A stretch of DNA of 64,000 nt, from assembly GCA_029239755.1 (NCBI GenBank), contig JARBUI010000014.1, forward strand, positions 23,835 through 87,834, given 5' to 3'. Under the pieces are notes generated by a model that saw only the letters and a list, made by a program, of their open reading frames with translations, was not told where the DNA came from and searched no databases. Source of the DNA: Clostridia bacterium (GTDB taxonomy: Bacteria; Bacillota; Clostridia; Lachnospirales; Cellulosilyticaceae). A program made the position numbers and the translations under genes. Positions within the stretch are counted from its first letter, which is position 1. Each line of letters starts with the position of its first letter. Below, one piece after another: positions 28,854-37,757 of this stretch.

Positions 28854-28872
28854 GAAGAAAACTATAAATGAG

Positions 28873-28909
28873 TTATTGTGGGTAGTGCTATACACTACCC
28901 ATAATTTTT
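28873..28909 (+). terminator. Intra-operon hairpin with T-run
   Basis: Stem TTATTGTGGGTAGTG / CACTACCCATAAT with a 5-nt loop and TTTTT. It probably gives partial termination between the isomerase and the M24-like gene. Confidence 0.75.
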
Positions 28910-28930
28910 ATAGAGTGGAGGAAGCTGAGT

Positions 28931-30043
28931 ATGAATAGTCCCCAAAAATCAGATATTCAAACAAAGTGGCAAAAAGTAAAAGACTATCTCCAAAAGTCAG
29001 GTTATGAAGCCATGATTTTAGGAAGACATGATAATTTTGCTTGGTTTACAGATGGTGGAAATAACAGGGTCATTCTGTCAACGGATAATGGATTTGGTGT
29101 TTTAGTTATTACGCAAACACAGGTTTATTTGGTTGCGCAGGTGATGGATGGCAGACGTATTATGGAAGAAGAACTTCCAGGTATTGATTTTATTGAATAT
29201 ATTCCACTGCACTGGTTTGAAGAATCAAGAGAAGAAAAAGCGCTGCAATTAGCTGGTACTGGCAGAGTGATCTCAGATATTAATATAAAAGGTACAGATT
29301 ATTTGCCAAATAGTATCTTTGAGCTTCATTATCCAATGACTTCTAGAGAAATAGAAAAAATGAGATGGCTTGGAAAAACAACGGATGCTATACTTACACA
29401 TGTAGCACAGGAAATTAGACTGGGCATGAGTGAATATGAAGTAGAGAGCATGCTTATTAGTGAATATACAAAACAAAATATTTATTGTGATGTTCTTTTA
29501 ATAGGAACGGATGATAGAATAGCTAAATATAGACATTTTAATCCCACTGATAGGAAGATTGGAAAATATGTAGTGCTCCACCCTGCAGTAAAAAAATGGG
29601 GGTTACATGCTAATGTAACAAGAACTGTGTTTTTTGGTGATGATATTCCTGCAGATATAGTGAGAAAATATGATGCCGCATGCCAGGTTGAAGCAGCAGC
29701 TATTTCAATGTGCGATGAGGGTAATCGTTTTAGTGATATTCTTAAGGAACAAAAAGAACTTTATAAGCAGTTAGGCTTTGAAGAAGAATGGAAATATCAT
29801 TATCAAGGAGGCATTACAGGGTATATAGTAGGGGATGGAAGCTTGTGTAAAGATCCTCAGAATGTTATTTGCAGCCCTCAAGCCTTTGACTGGTTTATTA
29901 CTATAACAGGAGTAAAAGTAGAAGAATTAACGATTAATTATGAAGGTAAGCAAGAAATTGTGTCTGCTAGTGGGTGCTGGAATACAAAAGAATTCTCTCA
30001 TAGAGGCAGACGATATGCATTGCCCTATATTATGCAGAGGTAG
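28931..30043 (+). CDS. M24 (creatinase/prolidase) fold protein without metal ligands
   Basis: A 370-residue homologue of Xaa-Pro peptidases. A creatinase-like N-terminal domain (GYEAMILGRHDNFAWFT) is followed by a pita-bread domain. Manual alignment with aminopeptidase P-like enzymes shows that all five metal ligands are changed: the two Asp become His and Asn (LHPAVKKWGLHANVTRT), the GHG His becomes Gly (HYQGGITG), and both Glu are lost (FITITGV). It is therefore unlikely to be a metallopeptidase. A paralogue lies at 54681. Both sit beside FGGY kinase and RpiB genes, which suggests a role in sugar metabolism, but no function is known to me. Confidence 0.85.
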   Translation: MNSPQKSDIQTKWQKVKDYLQKSGYEAMILGRHDNFAWFTDGGNNRVILSTDNGFGVLVITQTQVYLVAQVMDGRRIMEEELPGIDFIEYIPLHWFEESREEKALQLAGTGRVISDINIKGTDYLPNSIFELHYPMTSREIEKMRWLGKTTDAILTHVAQEIRLGMSEYEVESMLISEYTKQNIYCDVLLIGTDDRIAKYRHFNPTDRKIGKYVVLHPAVKKWGLHANVTRTVFFGDDIPADIVRKYDAACQVEAAAISMCDEGNRFSDILKEQKELYKQLGFEEEWKYHYQGGITGYIVGDGSLCKDPQNVICSPQAFDWFITITGVKVEELTINYEGKQEIVSASGCWNTKEFSHRGRRYALPYIMQR

Positions 30044-30053
30044 GTGAATAGTA

Positions 30054-31559
30054 GTGTATTTATTAGGTTTAGATGTAGGAACAACAGGGTGTAAAGCAGT
30101 TATATTTGATAAAGAAGGAAATATTGCAGGATATGGATTTAGAGAATATGATATTATATGTGAAAGACCTGGATATGCAGAGCAAGATGCTTTAAAGGTT
30201 TGGAAACTTACTAAAGAGGTGATTAAAGAGGCAGTAGAGAAAAGCGGAGCAAGCAGTATTCAGGCTTTAAGCCTTTCGGTTCAAGGAGATGCAATTATTC
30301 CGGTAGACGAGAATATTCATCCTTTGCACCAGACACTACTGGGGATGGATTATAGATCTACTGCAGAAGTAGAATACTGTAAAGAAGTACTGGGAGATAA
30401 AGCATTGTTTGAGGCAACAGGGATGAGGCCGCATCCCATGAATTCAGCAACTAAAATATTATGGATTAAAAATAATCTGCCTGATATTTATAAAAAGACT
30501 TATAAATTTATGACGTATGCAGATTTTATATTAAGTAAGTTAGGGGCAAGGCCAGTTATTGACTTAACGATGGCATCACGTACCATGCTTTTTGATATTC
30601 ACAATATGAAGTGGTCCACATCTATATTATCGACCTTAGATATTGATGAACAAAAACTATCTGAACCAGTCAAATCAGGGGAAGTTGTAGGCGAACTATC
30701 CAAGGAGTTAGCAGAAGAGTTAGGTATAGAAATAGGAACAGTTCTTGTAGCTGGAGGTCATGACCAAGCTTGTGCAGCTTTAGGGGCTGGCGTTATTAAT
30801 GAAAATATTGCAATTGATTCCCACGGGACCGCTGAAGTACTAGCTACGGCTTTTAATTTGCCTAAGTTAGGTGATACAATGTATGAGGGATATTACCCAT
30901 GCTATTGCCATGCTAAAGAGGGGATGTATTTAACTTTTGCTCTTAATCATATAGGAGGGCTCCTTTTAAAATGGTATAGGGATAACCTTGGATATGCTGA
31001 AGTGGAGGAAGCAAAAATAAGGGGAGAAGAAACATATGATGTTATGCTGGAGAAAATAAGTAATGAACCATCATCAGTTTTAGTTTTACCACATTTTAAT
31101 GGCAGCGGAACCCCTTGGTGTGACCTTGATTCAAAAGGAGCAATGGTAGGATTAACTATGGCTACGACCAGACATGACATTGTAAAAGGGATTATGGAGA
31201 GTCTTACTTATGAACTTAGAATAAATATAGAACATATGCAAAAGTCTGATATTTATGTTGAGAGGCTAAGAGCAGTGGGAGGGGCCGCAAAATCCCCAAT
31301 ATGGCTTCAAATAAAAGCAGATATTACAGGATGTGTTGTAGAGACCCTGAAAATAAGAGAGGGAGCATGCCTTGGAGCAGCACTGCTTGCAGGAGTAGCT
31401 ACTAAGGTATACAAGGACTTAGATGAAGCTGTAGAGACAACAGTTAAGGTAATGCACGCTTATACCCCTAGAAAACAAATGAAAGAGTTATATGATGCAA
31501 AGTATGCATCTTATACTAAGCTCTATGATGCTTTAAAGTCTATAAGTAAAGCATTATAG
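30054..31559 (+). CDS. FGGY-family carbohydrate kinase (xylulokinase-like)
   Basis: A 501-residue ATP-dependent sugar kinase. The N-terminal phosphate-binding motif is GLDVGTTGCKAVIFD. The putative catalytic Asp lies in AGGHDQACAALG, and the C-terminal ATP region shows GGAAKSPIWLQIKADI. Length and layout are like XylB. It would phosphorylate the ketose or polyol made by the dehydrogenase upstream. The start is GTG at 30054 behind gaggtaggtga. The 10-bp gap from the M24-like gene indicates cotranscription. Xylulose, ribulose, erythrulose and polyols are all possible substrates. Confidence 0.9.
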   Translation: MYLLGLDVGTTGCKAVIFDKEGNIAGYGFREYDIICERPGYAEQDALKVWKLTKEVIKEAVEKSGASSIQALSLSVQGDAIIPVDENIHPLHQTLLGMDYRSTAEVEYCKEVLGDKALFEATGMRPHPMNSATKILWIKNNLPDIYKKTYKFMTYADFILSKLGARPVIDLTMASRTMLFDIHNMKWSTSILSTLDIDEQKLSEPVKSGEVVGELSKELAEELGIEIGTVLVAGGHDQACAALGAGVINENIAIDSHGTAEVLATAFNLPKLGDTMYEGYYPCYCHAKEGMYLTFALNHIGGLLLKWYRDNLGYAEVEEAKIRGEETYDVMLEKISNEPSSVLVLPHFNGSGTPWCDLDSKGAMVGLTMATTRHDIVKGIMESLTYELRINIEHMQKSDIYVERLRAVGGAAKSPIWLQIKADITGCVVETLKIREGACLGAALLAGVATKVYKDLDEAVETTVKVMHAYTPRKQMKELYDAKYASYTKLYDALKSISKAL

Positions 31560-31610
31560 TAGATGATGCTATAAGGCATTACATACGACACTATAAGAGG
31601 AGGTGATTAA

Positions 31611-32492
31611 ATGCCTATTCAACTTACGGAAGAGAATAAAAGAAAGATTCCTCATGCTTATTTAATTAAGCTTCAAACAGTTTATGACTCTTTAAAAAGT
31701 GCAGAAAGAAAAGCAGCTGATTTTGTACTTAGTCAATCAGACTTTTTTGTTAATGCCACAATAACAGAAGCTGCGGAACAGGCAGAATGCAGTGAAGCAA
31801 CATTTGTAAGATTGGCTAAAAGGCTGGGCTATAGTGGATATCCCGAAATGAAGGCAGTCTTTAGCGAGGAAACATATTTAGATAAGACAACTCCTTATAA
31901 TGATATTGGAGCTCAAGATGAACCCTTGGAAGTTATGGCAAAAGTATTTAAATCATCTATACAAGCATTAACGGATACGCTGCAAATTATTGATAAAGAT
32001 GAGTATACTAAAGCTCTTAAAACCATTGATCAGGCACATAAGATATTGTTTTGCGGAGTAGGAGATGCTTTTGCTGTTATTCGATCAGGATATCAAAAAT
32101 TTCTTAGAATGGGAATGGATGTTCAGGCATCAGCTGATATGGATGTACAGCTTATTTGCCTTGCTAATATGAGTGCTGGGGATGTAATGATTGTAGTTTC
32201 TCATTCGGGTAGGACTAAAAATATCCTAGATGTAGTAAAGTATGCAAGAAATAAAGGTATTATCATTATAGCTATCACAAATTATGCAGTCTCTCCTTTA
32301 GTAAAGAATGCAGATATTGTACTTCTTACCTCAGCTTTTACTGAACATATGAGTGGAGAAATTATGTCTAAGCGTGTAACACAATTATGCGTATTAGAAA
32401 GTCTTTATATTAATCTGTTACTTATTAATGGAACAGACTTTAAAAATCAACTAAGTAAATCTAATGGAGCCTTAGAAGTAAATAAGTTTTAA
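31611..32492 (+). CDS. RpiR-family transcriptional regulator (HTH + SIS)
   Basis: A 293-residue regulator. The N-terminal HTH_6 domain (residues about 20-95) shows KSAERKAADFVL and CSEATFVRLAKRLGYSGY. The C-terminal SIS domain (about 120-270) shows FCGVGDAFAV and VVSHSGRTKN, which bind a phosphosugar. It is encoded inside the sugar operon, so it probably responds to a pathway phosphosugar. It may act at the inverted-repeat promoter at 25072-25132. That link is inferred from position and symmetry only. The ribosome site is aggaggtga. Confidence 0.92.
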   Translation: MPIQLTEENKRKIPHAYLIKLQTVYDSLKSAERKAADFVLSQSDFFVNATITEAAEQAECSEATFVRLAKRLGYSGYPEMKAVFSEETYLDKTTPYNDIGAQDEPLEVMAKVFKSSIQALTDTLQIIDKDEYTKALKTIDQAHKILFCGVGDAFAVIRSGYQKFLRMGMDVQASADMDVQLICLANMSAGDVMIVVSHSGRTKNILDVVKYARNKGIIIIAITNYAVSPLVKNADIVLLTSAFTEHMSGEIMSKRVTQLCVLESLYINLLLINGTDFKNQLSKSNGALEVNKF

Positions 32493-32508
32493 GGGAGGGG
32501 GAGATAGC

Positions 32509-33153
32509 ATGATAAAAGTTTCAGCATCTTTGTTAGCGGCAGACTTTTCTAAGTTAGGCGAAGAAATTAAAGAAGTAGTTGAGGCAGGTGCGGATGAGAT
32601 TCATCTTGACGTAATGGATGGCTTATTTGTTCCCAATATATCTATTGGGCCGTGCGTGATTAAACCATTAAGAAAATATACTGATAAATGTTTTGATGTA
32701 CACCTTATGATTCAGCAGCCAGAAAGATATATTAAGGCTTTTGCAGATGCAGGGGCAGACAGTATCACAATACATGCAGAAAGTACTGAGGATATTTGCA
32801 AAACCATTTTACTGATTAAGGAGATGGGACTAAAAGCAGGTGTAGCCTTAAAGCCAGAAACACCCTTAAGTATAGTAGATAGGGTTATTGAGCAGCTAGA
32901 TAGAGTCCTTCTTCTAACTGTAAATCCAGGTTTTGGCGGACAGGTTTTTATGCCATCTATGATTAAGAAAATACGAGAACTAAGTAAAACTTTGCAAGTG
33001 TTAGGATTAGATATTCCTATTCAGGTAGATGGCGGTGTGTGTGCTGATAATATACACAGCATAAGACGAGCAGGCGTAGATATAGCTGTTATTGGATCAG
33101 CACTTTTTGGAGCATCTGATTACAAAGAATATATAAAGAAGATTAAACAATAG
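32509..33153 (+). CDS. rpe: Ribulose-phosphate 3-epimerase
   Basis: Interconverts ribulose 5-phosphate and xylulose 5-phosphate. It has 214 residues and a TIM barrel. Signature motifs: SASLLAADFSKLGEE, HLDVMDGLFVPN, FDVHLMI, TVNPGFGGQ, QVDGGV and the phosphate site GSALFG. Its presence suggests that the product of module A enters the pentose phosphate pathway, although an epimerase for another ketose phosphate would look similar. The gene starts 16 bp after the regulator gene with ribosome site gggaggggg. Confidence 0.92.
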   Translation: MIKVSASLLAADFSKLGEEIKEVVEAGADEIHLDVMDGLFVPNISIGPCVIKPLRKYTDKCFDVHLMIQQPERYIKAFADAGADSITIHAESTEDICKTILLIKEMGLKAGVALKPETPLSIVDRVIEQLDRVLLLTVNPGFGGQVFMPSMIKKIRELSKTLQVLGLDIPIQVDGGVCADNIHSIRRAGVDIAVIGSALFGASDYKEYIKKIKQ

Positions 33154-33171
33154 TTTTTAAAGGATACAGCT

Positions 33172-33211
33172 AAATAAGCTATAGGTATATAGAAATATCT
33201 ATAGCTTATTT
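33172..33211 (+). terminator. Hairpin after rpe
   Basis: Perfect 13-bp stem AAATAAGCTATAG / CTATAGCTTATTT with a 14-nt loop. The T-run is weak, so this is probably a partial terminator before the DUF4432 gene. Confidence 0.65.
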
Positions 33212-33273
33212 ATGGTTTTGATACAATAAAAGAGCCGCACATTATTATAGGGATACTAAGGAGGAAAAAAACA

Positions 33274-34347
33274 ATGCCAAGAATATATGATCAAGAAATC
33301 TCAAAGCAAGAGTTATTAAAAAAAGTGGGGAATATCAAGCAGATTGCATCTATAACCCCCTATGAAATGAATGAGGGAAAGGCTAAAGGGATTAAAGCTT
33401 TTGATGTTTCAACAGGTGGGGGATTAGACTTTACGGTACTTGAAAGTAAGTGTCTAGATCTTTTGAACATGAAGTTTAAAGGTGTTAATCTTAGCTTTTT
33501 ATCAAAACCGGGTGTTAGCAGATCAGAATATTTTAATCCTGTTCAGGGGGAATTTTTAAGATATTTTCAGGGAGGAATGCTTTATACTTGTGGGCTCTCA
33601 AATATTGGTAGTGCCTGTGAGGATGAAGGAGATGCACATAGTATTCATGGCCGTATCGCTCATACACCTGCTGAACGGGTTAGTGCTGCATCTTGGTGGG
33701 AAGATGAAGACTATATCATGAAGATCTCTGGAGAAATGCGGGAGGCGGCTCTTTTTAAAGAAAACCTTGTTTTAAAAAGAGAGATTACAACCAAACTTGG
33801 TTCTAAAACCGTACAAATCCGTGATGTTGTGACAAACGAAGGACAAGAAGCGCAGCCAGTTATGCTTTTATATCACTTTAACTTTGGGTATCCGCTCTTA
33901 GATGAAAATACGCGAGTGGTTGTACCTAAACACAAAATCATTCCGCGAACTGAGATAGCAAAAGAAAATATGGATGAGTTTGAAAAGATAAGTGGGGCTA
34001 TTGATCAGTTTAGTGAGCATGTATTTTATATAGAAAGTGTAGCTGATGATGCACATAATACCTATGCAGCACTTATTAATGACAGATTAGATTTAGGAGT
34101 CTATGTAAAATATAATATAGAGCAGCTCCCTATCCTTGTGGAGTGGAAGTCTATGGCTTCGGGTGATTATGCACTCGGTCTTGAGCCAGGCAATCATTAT
34201 TTAGAAGGAAGAAATGCAGAAAGAAAGAATGGCACACTAAAGACTTTAGCACCGTTTGAAAACATGGTATTTGAGGTGGAAATTGGCGTGCTGGAGGGAA
34301 AAGTAGAGATTGATAGTTTTGTAGAAAAAATAAAAAGGCTAAAGTAA
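33274..34347 (+). CDS. DUF4432 aldose-epimerase-like protein
   Basis: A 357-residue protein of the galactose-mutarotase superfamily, DUF4432 branch. It shows a run of beta-strands with HGRIAHTPAE (a candidate catalytic His) and LEPGNHYLEGR (a candidate catalytic Glu) at the positions expected for aldose 1-epimerases. Such proteins usually convert sugar anomers in catabolic operons. It is last in module A, after a weak hairpin, with a strong ribosome site (aaggagg) of its own. The sugar substrate is unknown. Confidence 0.85.
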   Translation: MPRIYDQEISKQELLKKVGNIKQIASITPYEMNEGKAKGIKAFDVSTGGGLDFTVLESKCLDLLNMKFKGVNLSFLSKPGVSRSEYFNPVQGEFLRYFQGGMLYTCGLSNIGSACEDEGDAHSIHGRIAHTPAERVSAASWWEDEDYIMKISGEMREAALFKENLVLKREITTKLGSKTVQIRDVVTNEGQEAQPVMLLYHFNFGYPLLDENTRVVVPKHKIIPRTEIAKENMDEFEKISGAIDQFSEHVFYIESVADDAHNTYAALINDRLDLGVYVKYNIEQLPILVEWKSMASGDYALGLEPGNHYLEGRNAERKNGTLKTLAPFENMVFEVEIGVLEGKVEIDSFVEKIKRLK

Positions 34348-34490
34348 TATAATCATATTTGCTTTATAGATTTGTTGAGAGAGAAGAGGAGAAAAGAAGC
34401 ATGATGAAGCGTGTCACTATGGCTTTTATAGATTTATAAATAAAGCCTTCATGATTGACAGAGTAAATAGCTTACATTTTACCCTCACAT

Positions 34491-34546
34491 TTTTGACAAT
34501 CAAACTGAGGGAGACAGTTGGGGCTCCCTCGGTTTGACTGTCAAAA
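34491..34546. terminator. Large hairpin between convergent genes
   Basis: An inverted repeat of about 22 bp (TTTTGACA-A-TCAAACTGAGGGAG against CTCCCTCGGTTTGA-C-TGTCAAAA) with a 12-nt loop. It lies between the plus-strand DUF4432 gene and the minus-strand binding-protein gene. The A/T ends of the stem could provide U-runs in both directions, so a bidirectional terminator is likely. It is larger than the other terminators here, and a small mobile remnant is an alternative. Confidence 0.6.
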
Positions 34547-34587
34547 TAGTCAACAACATCTTTAATTTTTATTCATAGATTAGATAT

Positions 34588-35562
34588 TTACTCATATAAT
34601 AAGTTCTGAATGTCAGGGTTGTCTATATTAGACTTATCGTACCATGTGAATCCAGTGTCAATAAATGATGGGAGTATTTCTCCTTTATACTCTTTAAAAG
34701 CGGCTTCTACAGCTTTATAACCCATTTCAAAAGGATTTTGTGCGATAGCGCCTGCTAATACCCCTTCTCTAATTGAATCACCAAGCGCTTTTACAGAATC
34801 AAATCCTATAATTGTAACCTGATCTGTTTTATTAAGTGCCTTGACTGCATTTATTATCCCTAGGCTTATAAAGTCTGTTGTCCCAAAAAGACCTTGGAGG
34901 TCTGGGTGTTCTTTCAAAATATTTTTTGTAATCTCTTCAACTTTTTTAATATCTGTTCCGCTGTATTGAGTGGGAATTAATTGAATATTAGGATAGTCGT
35001 ATTGGATTGTATCTATAAACCCATCTCTTCTATTTATACCTGATTGGCTAGTTTGGTCATAAACAATAACACCTACTTTCCCTTGACCGTTAATAAGTTC
35101 GGCCATTTTTTTTGCTGCTAATACTCCTGCCTCATAATTATCAGTTGCAATCGTTGTTTTGACTATAGGACTATCAACGCCAGTGTCAAAGCTAATAACA
35201 GGTATATTTGTTTCCTGAGCTTCTTCGAGATAAGGTTTTACAGCTTTTGAATCAATGGCAGCCAAAACAATAGCTTGTGGCTTCTTAGCTAAATTGGATT
35301 TCAATATTTCAAGCTGCTTAGCAGCATCTGTTTCTATTTCTGGACCTTCATAGATCATTTTGAGGTTATAGTCATCAGCGGCTTTCTGTGCCCCTCTTTT
35401 AACTGCTTTCCAAAAAGGCCTTTCAATACTTTTGGGAATTACTAATATAGTTGTCTTACTATGAAGCGGCATGTTTGTATTATTACATGGCTGTTCTGTC
35501 CCTCTTATTGTATGTCCTAGGGAAAAGAATAAAATAAGTCCTACAATAAACATTCTTTTCAT
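34588..35562 (-). CDS. Periplasmic-type sugar-binding protein (ribose-binding family), not a lipoprotein
   Basis: The only convincing minus-strand gene. It encodes a 324-residue binding protein of the Peripla_BP_4 class (RbsB/LacI-like fold): KSIERPFWKAVKRGAQ at the start, AIVLAAIDSKAV, VISFDTGVDSP, GLFGTTDFISLG and IIGFDSVKALGDSI. It has an N-terminal hydrophobic segment but no lipobox; the first Cys (26) is outside a proper motif. It may therefore be secreted or membrane-anchored. No permease lies on its strand. It is divergent from a chemoreceptor gene, which suggests a sensory role such as presenting sugar to that receptor. The ribosome site is aaaggataa. Confidence 0.88.
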   Translation of the reverse strand: MKRMFIVGLILFFSLGHTIRGTEQPCNNTNMPLHSKTTILVIPKSIERPFWKAVKRGAQKAADDYNLKMIYEGPEIETDAAKQLEILKSNLAKKPQAIVLAAIDSKAVKPYLEEAQETNIPVISFDTGVDSPIVKTTIATDNYEAGVLAAKKMAELINGQGKVGVIVYDQTSQSGINRRDGFIDTIQYDYPNIQLIPTQYSGTDIKKVEEITKNILKEHPDLQGLFGTTDFISLGIINAVKALNKTDQVTIIGFDSVKALGDSIREGVLAGAIAQNPFEMGYKAVEAAFKEYKGEILPSFIDTGFTWYDKSNIDNPDIQNLLYE

Positions 35563-35869
35563 ATTTTATTATCCTTTCAGTATTCTCCGTGTGGCTCTCT
35601 TCATATATTCAATCATTGTTCCCAAAATCAGATGGATTATTAGCTGTAAAATACCACATAACTAAATAACATTTATAAGAGTGAGTTGACCTAATCATAT
35701 TTAATAAAATTTCTAGTGACAAGTAACTAAGACAATCTTTCAAATTATAAAAAAAGTGTACATTACTGACTACAAATATACTCATTACGGCAAAATGAAT
35801 ATTTTAGTACAATGAAATAATATCAATCAGGGATTTTATAATTTTTAATTTAGAGAAGAGGGTAAGATT
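35563..35869. other. Divergent intergenic region
   Basis: About 307 bp between the minus-strand binding-protein gene and the chemoreceptor gene. It holds the 39-bp element at 35749-35787 and a -10-like TACAAT (35808-35813) for the chemoreceptor. No gene is supported. A minus-strand promoter must also be here, but I cannot place it with confidence. Confidence 0.6.
35749..35787 (+). promoter_or_regulatory. Shared upstream activator element, copy 1
   Basis: A 39-bp segment beginning AAAAAAAGTGTAC and ending ACTCATTA. It matches 33 of 39 positions with the segment at 37637-37675 upstream of the importer's binding protein. In both cases a -10 box begins 20-21 bp after the element (TACAAT at 35808 here). 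The element thus overlaps the -35 region, the place where AraC-type activators bind. Confidence 0.72.
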
Positions 35870-37558
35870 ATGGATAAACATAAGAAGACAAGTGTTAAAA
35901 AGAAGGTTATCTCAACCGTTTTAATTATTATTATTGTATTAGGTTTAACTAATGTGTTTACAATCATTTCTAATTATCGAATTAATATGCAGTATAGTAA
36001 GATACTTACTGAAATCTCTATGTCATATCAAGTGATTACAAAGGTGAAGGAGATTGAACCAGCTTTACTAAAGTATATACTGAAGGAAAGTGAAACAGAG
36101 GAATTTAATAAAAGTACTAACCTTGAAACAGCGGATTACATTATTAATCATCTTATAAGTATTAGTGCCAATAAAGAGCAATTAGAGTCATTAGAGTCAA
36201 GTGAGAGGCTTGTGAAGACAGTAAAAAAAAGTGTTATTAAAGCAACAGAGTACATAGAGAGTTCGGAGCTAAATAAAGCAATTCAAGAAAAAGATAATAT
36301 AAAACAAGTTTCTGAGTTTTTGGTCGATAACATGCAGGGTTATACGCTTACACAGTTAGAGCGGGTAGAGGAAATGCAGACAGATATTAATTCAAGATTT
36401 AAAATGCTGATTATTATGTCTATAGGGATTATGATAATAGCTCTAATAGGATCTATAGGTAGTATTCTAAAGATTACTTTTGGTATTTCAAGTCCGCTTA
36501 TGCAAGTATGTCATAGTGCAAACTCGGTTGCAGAAGGGGATTTATCTGTTAGTATGCTTAAAGTAGATACAAGAGATGAAATAAGAGACTTAGCTAATGC
36601 TTTTAATACAATGATAAAAAATGTAAGAAATAGTCTAAGTAATATTCAGCAAATAAGTGCTCAAGTACATCTAACATCATCACAACTATCAAATATTACC
36701 CAGCTAAATACCAAGGTCGGTGAAGAGATATCTATTTCTGTTAATAACATGGTAACAGGGATTGAGCACCAAAGTAATGAGTCAAAAGAAATTTCCAATT
36801 ATATTAGACATATTTATGCAATTACTTCTCAAATAGATGCTAATGATTCGAAAATCATGAAAAATGCAGAGCAATCAGTGGAGTTAGCAGATAAGGGGGT
36901 AACATACAGTAAATATTTCATGGAACAAATGCTAAATATTAATAACCAGATTAAGATTTCTTATGAAACAACAAAACTATTAAATGATAGATCAAGAGAA
37001 ATGCACCTTATTATTAAAACAATGACAGATATTGCCTACCAAACGAACTTATTATCTTTAAATGCTTCTATAGAAGCAGCACGAGCTGGAGAAGGGGGAA
37101 GGGGCTTTGCAGTTGTTGCTGATGAAATTAGAAAGTTAGCAATCCATTCAACTGGCTTTGCAAAGCAGATGAGCAGCATTGTAGATTCTTTTGAAGAATC
37201 CTTAAAAATAATGAGTAATCAAATGACAGAAAACGTAAAGCAAATTGAAGAAGGTAGTGAGATTGCAAATAAAACACAAGAATTTTTTGAAACAATTAAA
37301 GCTGCGAATGATATTGTACATAAAGATATTAAAACAAATGCAAAAGATTTAAGTGAACTCACAATGAAGATGGCTTCGGTAGATCAAAGTGTTGAAAATA
37401 ATAATCAAATTGTTGAAGAGAATGAACTGGCAAGCCATCATATATCTGCAGCCATAGAGGAGCAATTAGGAAGCTTAGAAGAACTTTCATCAGAAGCAAT
37501 GCAGCTCAATGAATTAGCTAGTGAAATGGATGAAATTGTGCGGAAATTTAAGCTTTAA
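35870..37558 (+). CDS. Methyl-accepting chemotaxis protein
   Basis: A 562-residue chemoreceptor. It has a transmembrane helix at about residues 13-33, an extracytoplasmic helical (4HB-like) sensor of about 145 residues, a second helix at about 180-203, HAMP and a long cytoplasmic coiled coil. The signalling tip is conserved ([35 protein letters not shown]). The sensor is small and helical, so binding proteins may present the ligand. Candidates are the divergent 34588 protein and the lipoprotein at 37758, whose gene shares its promoter element. No flagellar or Che genes are in the window. Confidence 0.95.
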   Translation: MDKHKKTSVKKKVISTVLIIIIVLGLTNVFTIISNYRINMQYSKILTEISMSYQVITKVKEIEPALLKYILKESETEEFNKSTNLETADYIINHLISISANKEQLESLESSERLVKTVKKSVIKATEYIESSELNKAIQEKDNIKQVSEFLVDNMQGYTLTQLERVEEMQTDINSRFKMLIIMSIGIMIIALIGSIGSILKITFGISSPLMQVCHSANSVAEGDLSVSMLKVDTRDEIRDLANAFNTMIKNVRNSLSNIQQISAQVHLTSSQLSNITQLNTKVGEEISISVNNMVTGIEHQSNESKEISNYIRHIYAITSQIDANDSKIMKNAEQSVELADKGVTYSKYFMEQMLNINNQIKISYETTKLLNDRSREMHLIIKTMTDIAYQTNLLSLNASIEAARAGEGGRGFAVVADEIRKLAIHSTGFAKQMSSIVDSFEESLKIMSNQMTENVKQIEEGSEIANKTQEFFETIKAANDIVHKDIKTNAKDLSELTMKMASVDQSVENNNQIVEENELASHHISAAIEEQLGSLEELSSEAMQLNELASEMDEIVRKFKL

Positions 37559-37568
37559 TCAAGTATAG

Positions 37569-37605
37569 AAGAGGCGTGCTCTTGAGTAAAGGGCTCGCCT
37601 CTTTT
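37569..37605 (+). terminator. Terminator after the chemoreceptor gene
   Basis: Stem AAGAGGCG / CGCCTCTT with an extra inner GCTC/GGGC pairing, followed by TTTT. Confidence 0.8.
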
Positions 37606-37636
37606 ATACTGTTTTTCACTTTTTAAAATAGAATAT

Positions 37637-37675
37637 AAAAAAAGTGTACGTTACCCCCTATAAATACACTCATTA
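37637..37675 (+). promoter_or_regulatory. Shared upstream activator element, copy 2
   Basis: Second copy of the 39-bp element (33/39 identical with 35749-35787). It is followed after 20 bp by a consensus -10 TATAAT (37696-37701) for the sugar importer operon. No good -35 is present, as expected for an activator-dependent promoter. A loose repeat inside it (AAAGTGTAC and AAATACAC starts 21 bp apart) fits an AraC-type dimer site. Confidence 0.75.
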
Positions 37676-37757
37676 TTTTAGCATTTAATATTCAATATAA
37701 TAAAAGAGTGTTAAGCACAAAAAGTCAAACACAAATAATACATAGGGGGTAATAAAT

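Noticed and set aside
28257..28895. Minus-strand open frame of 212 codons
   Set aside because: It lies fully opposite the RpiB-like gene, has no ribosome site and its translation is low-complexity and without family features. The plus-strand gene has clear motifs.
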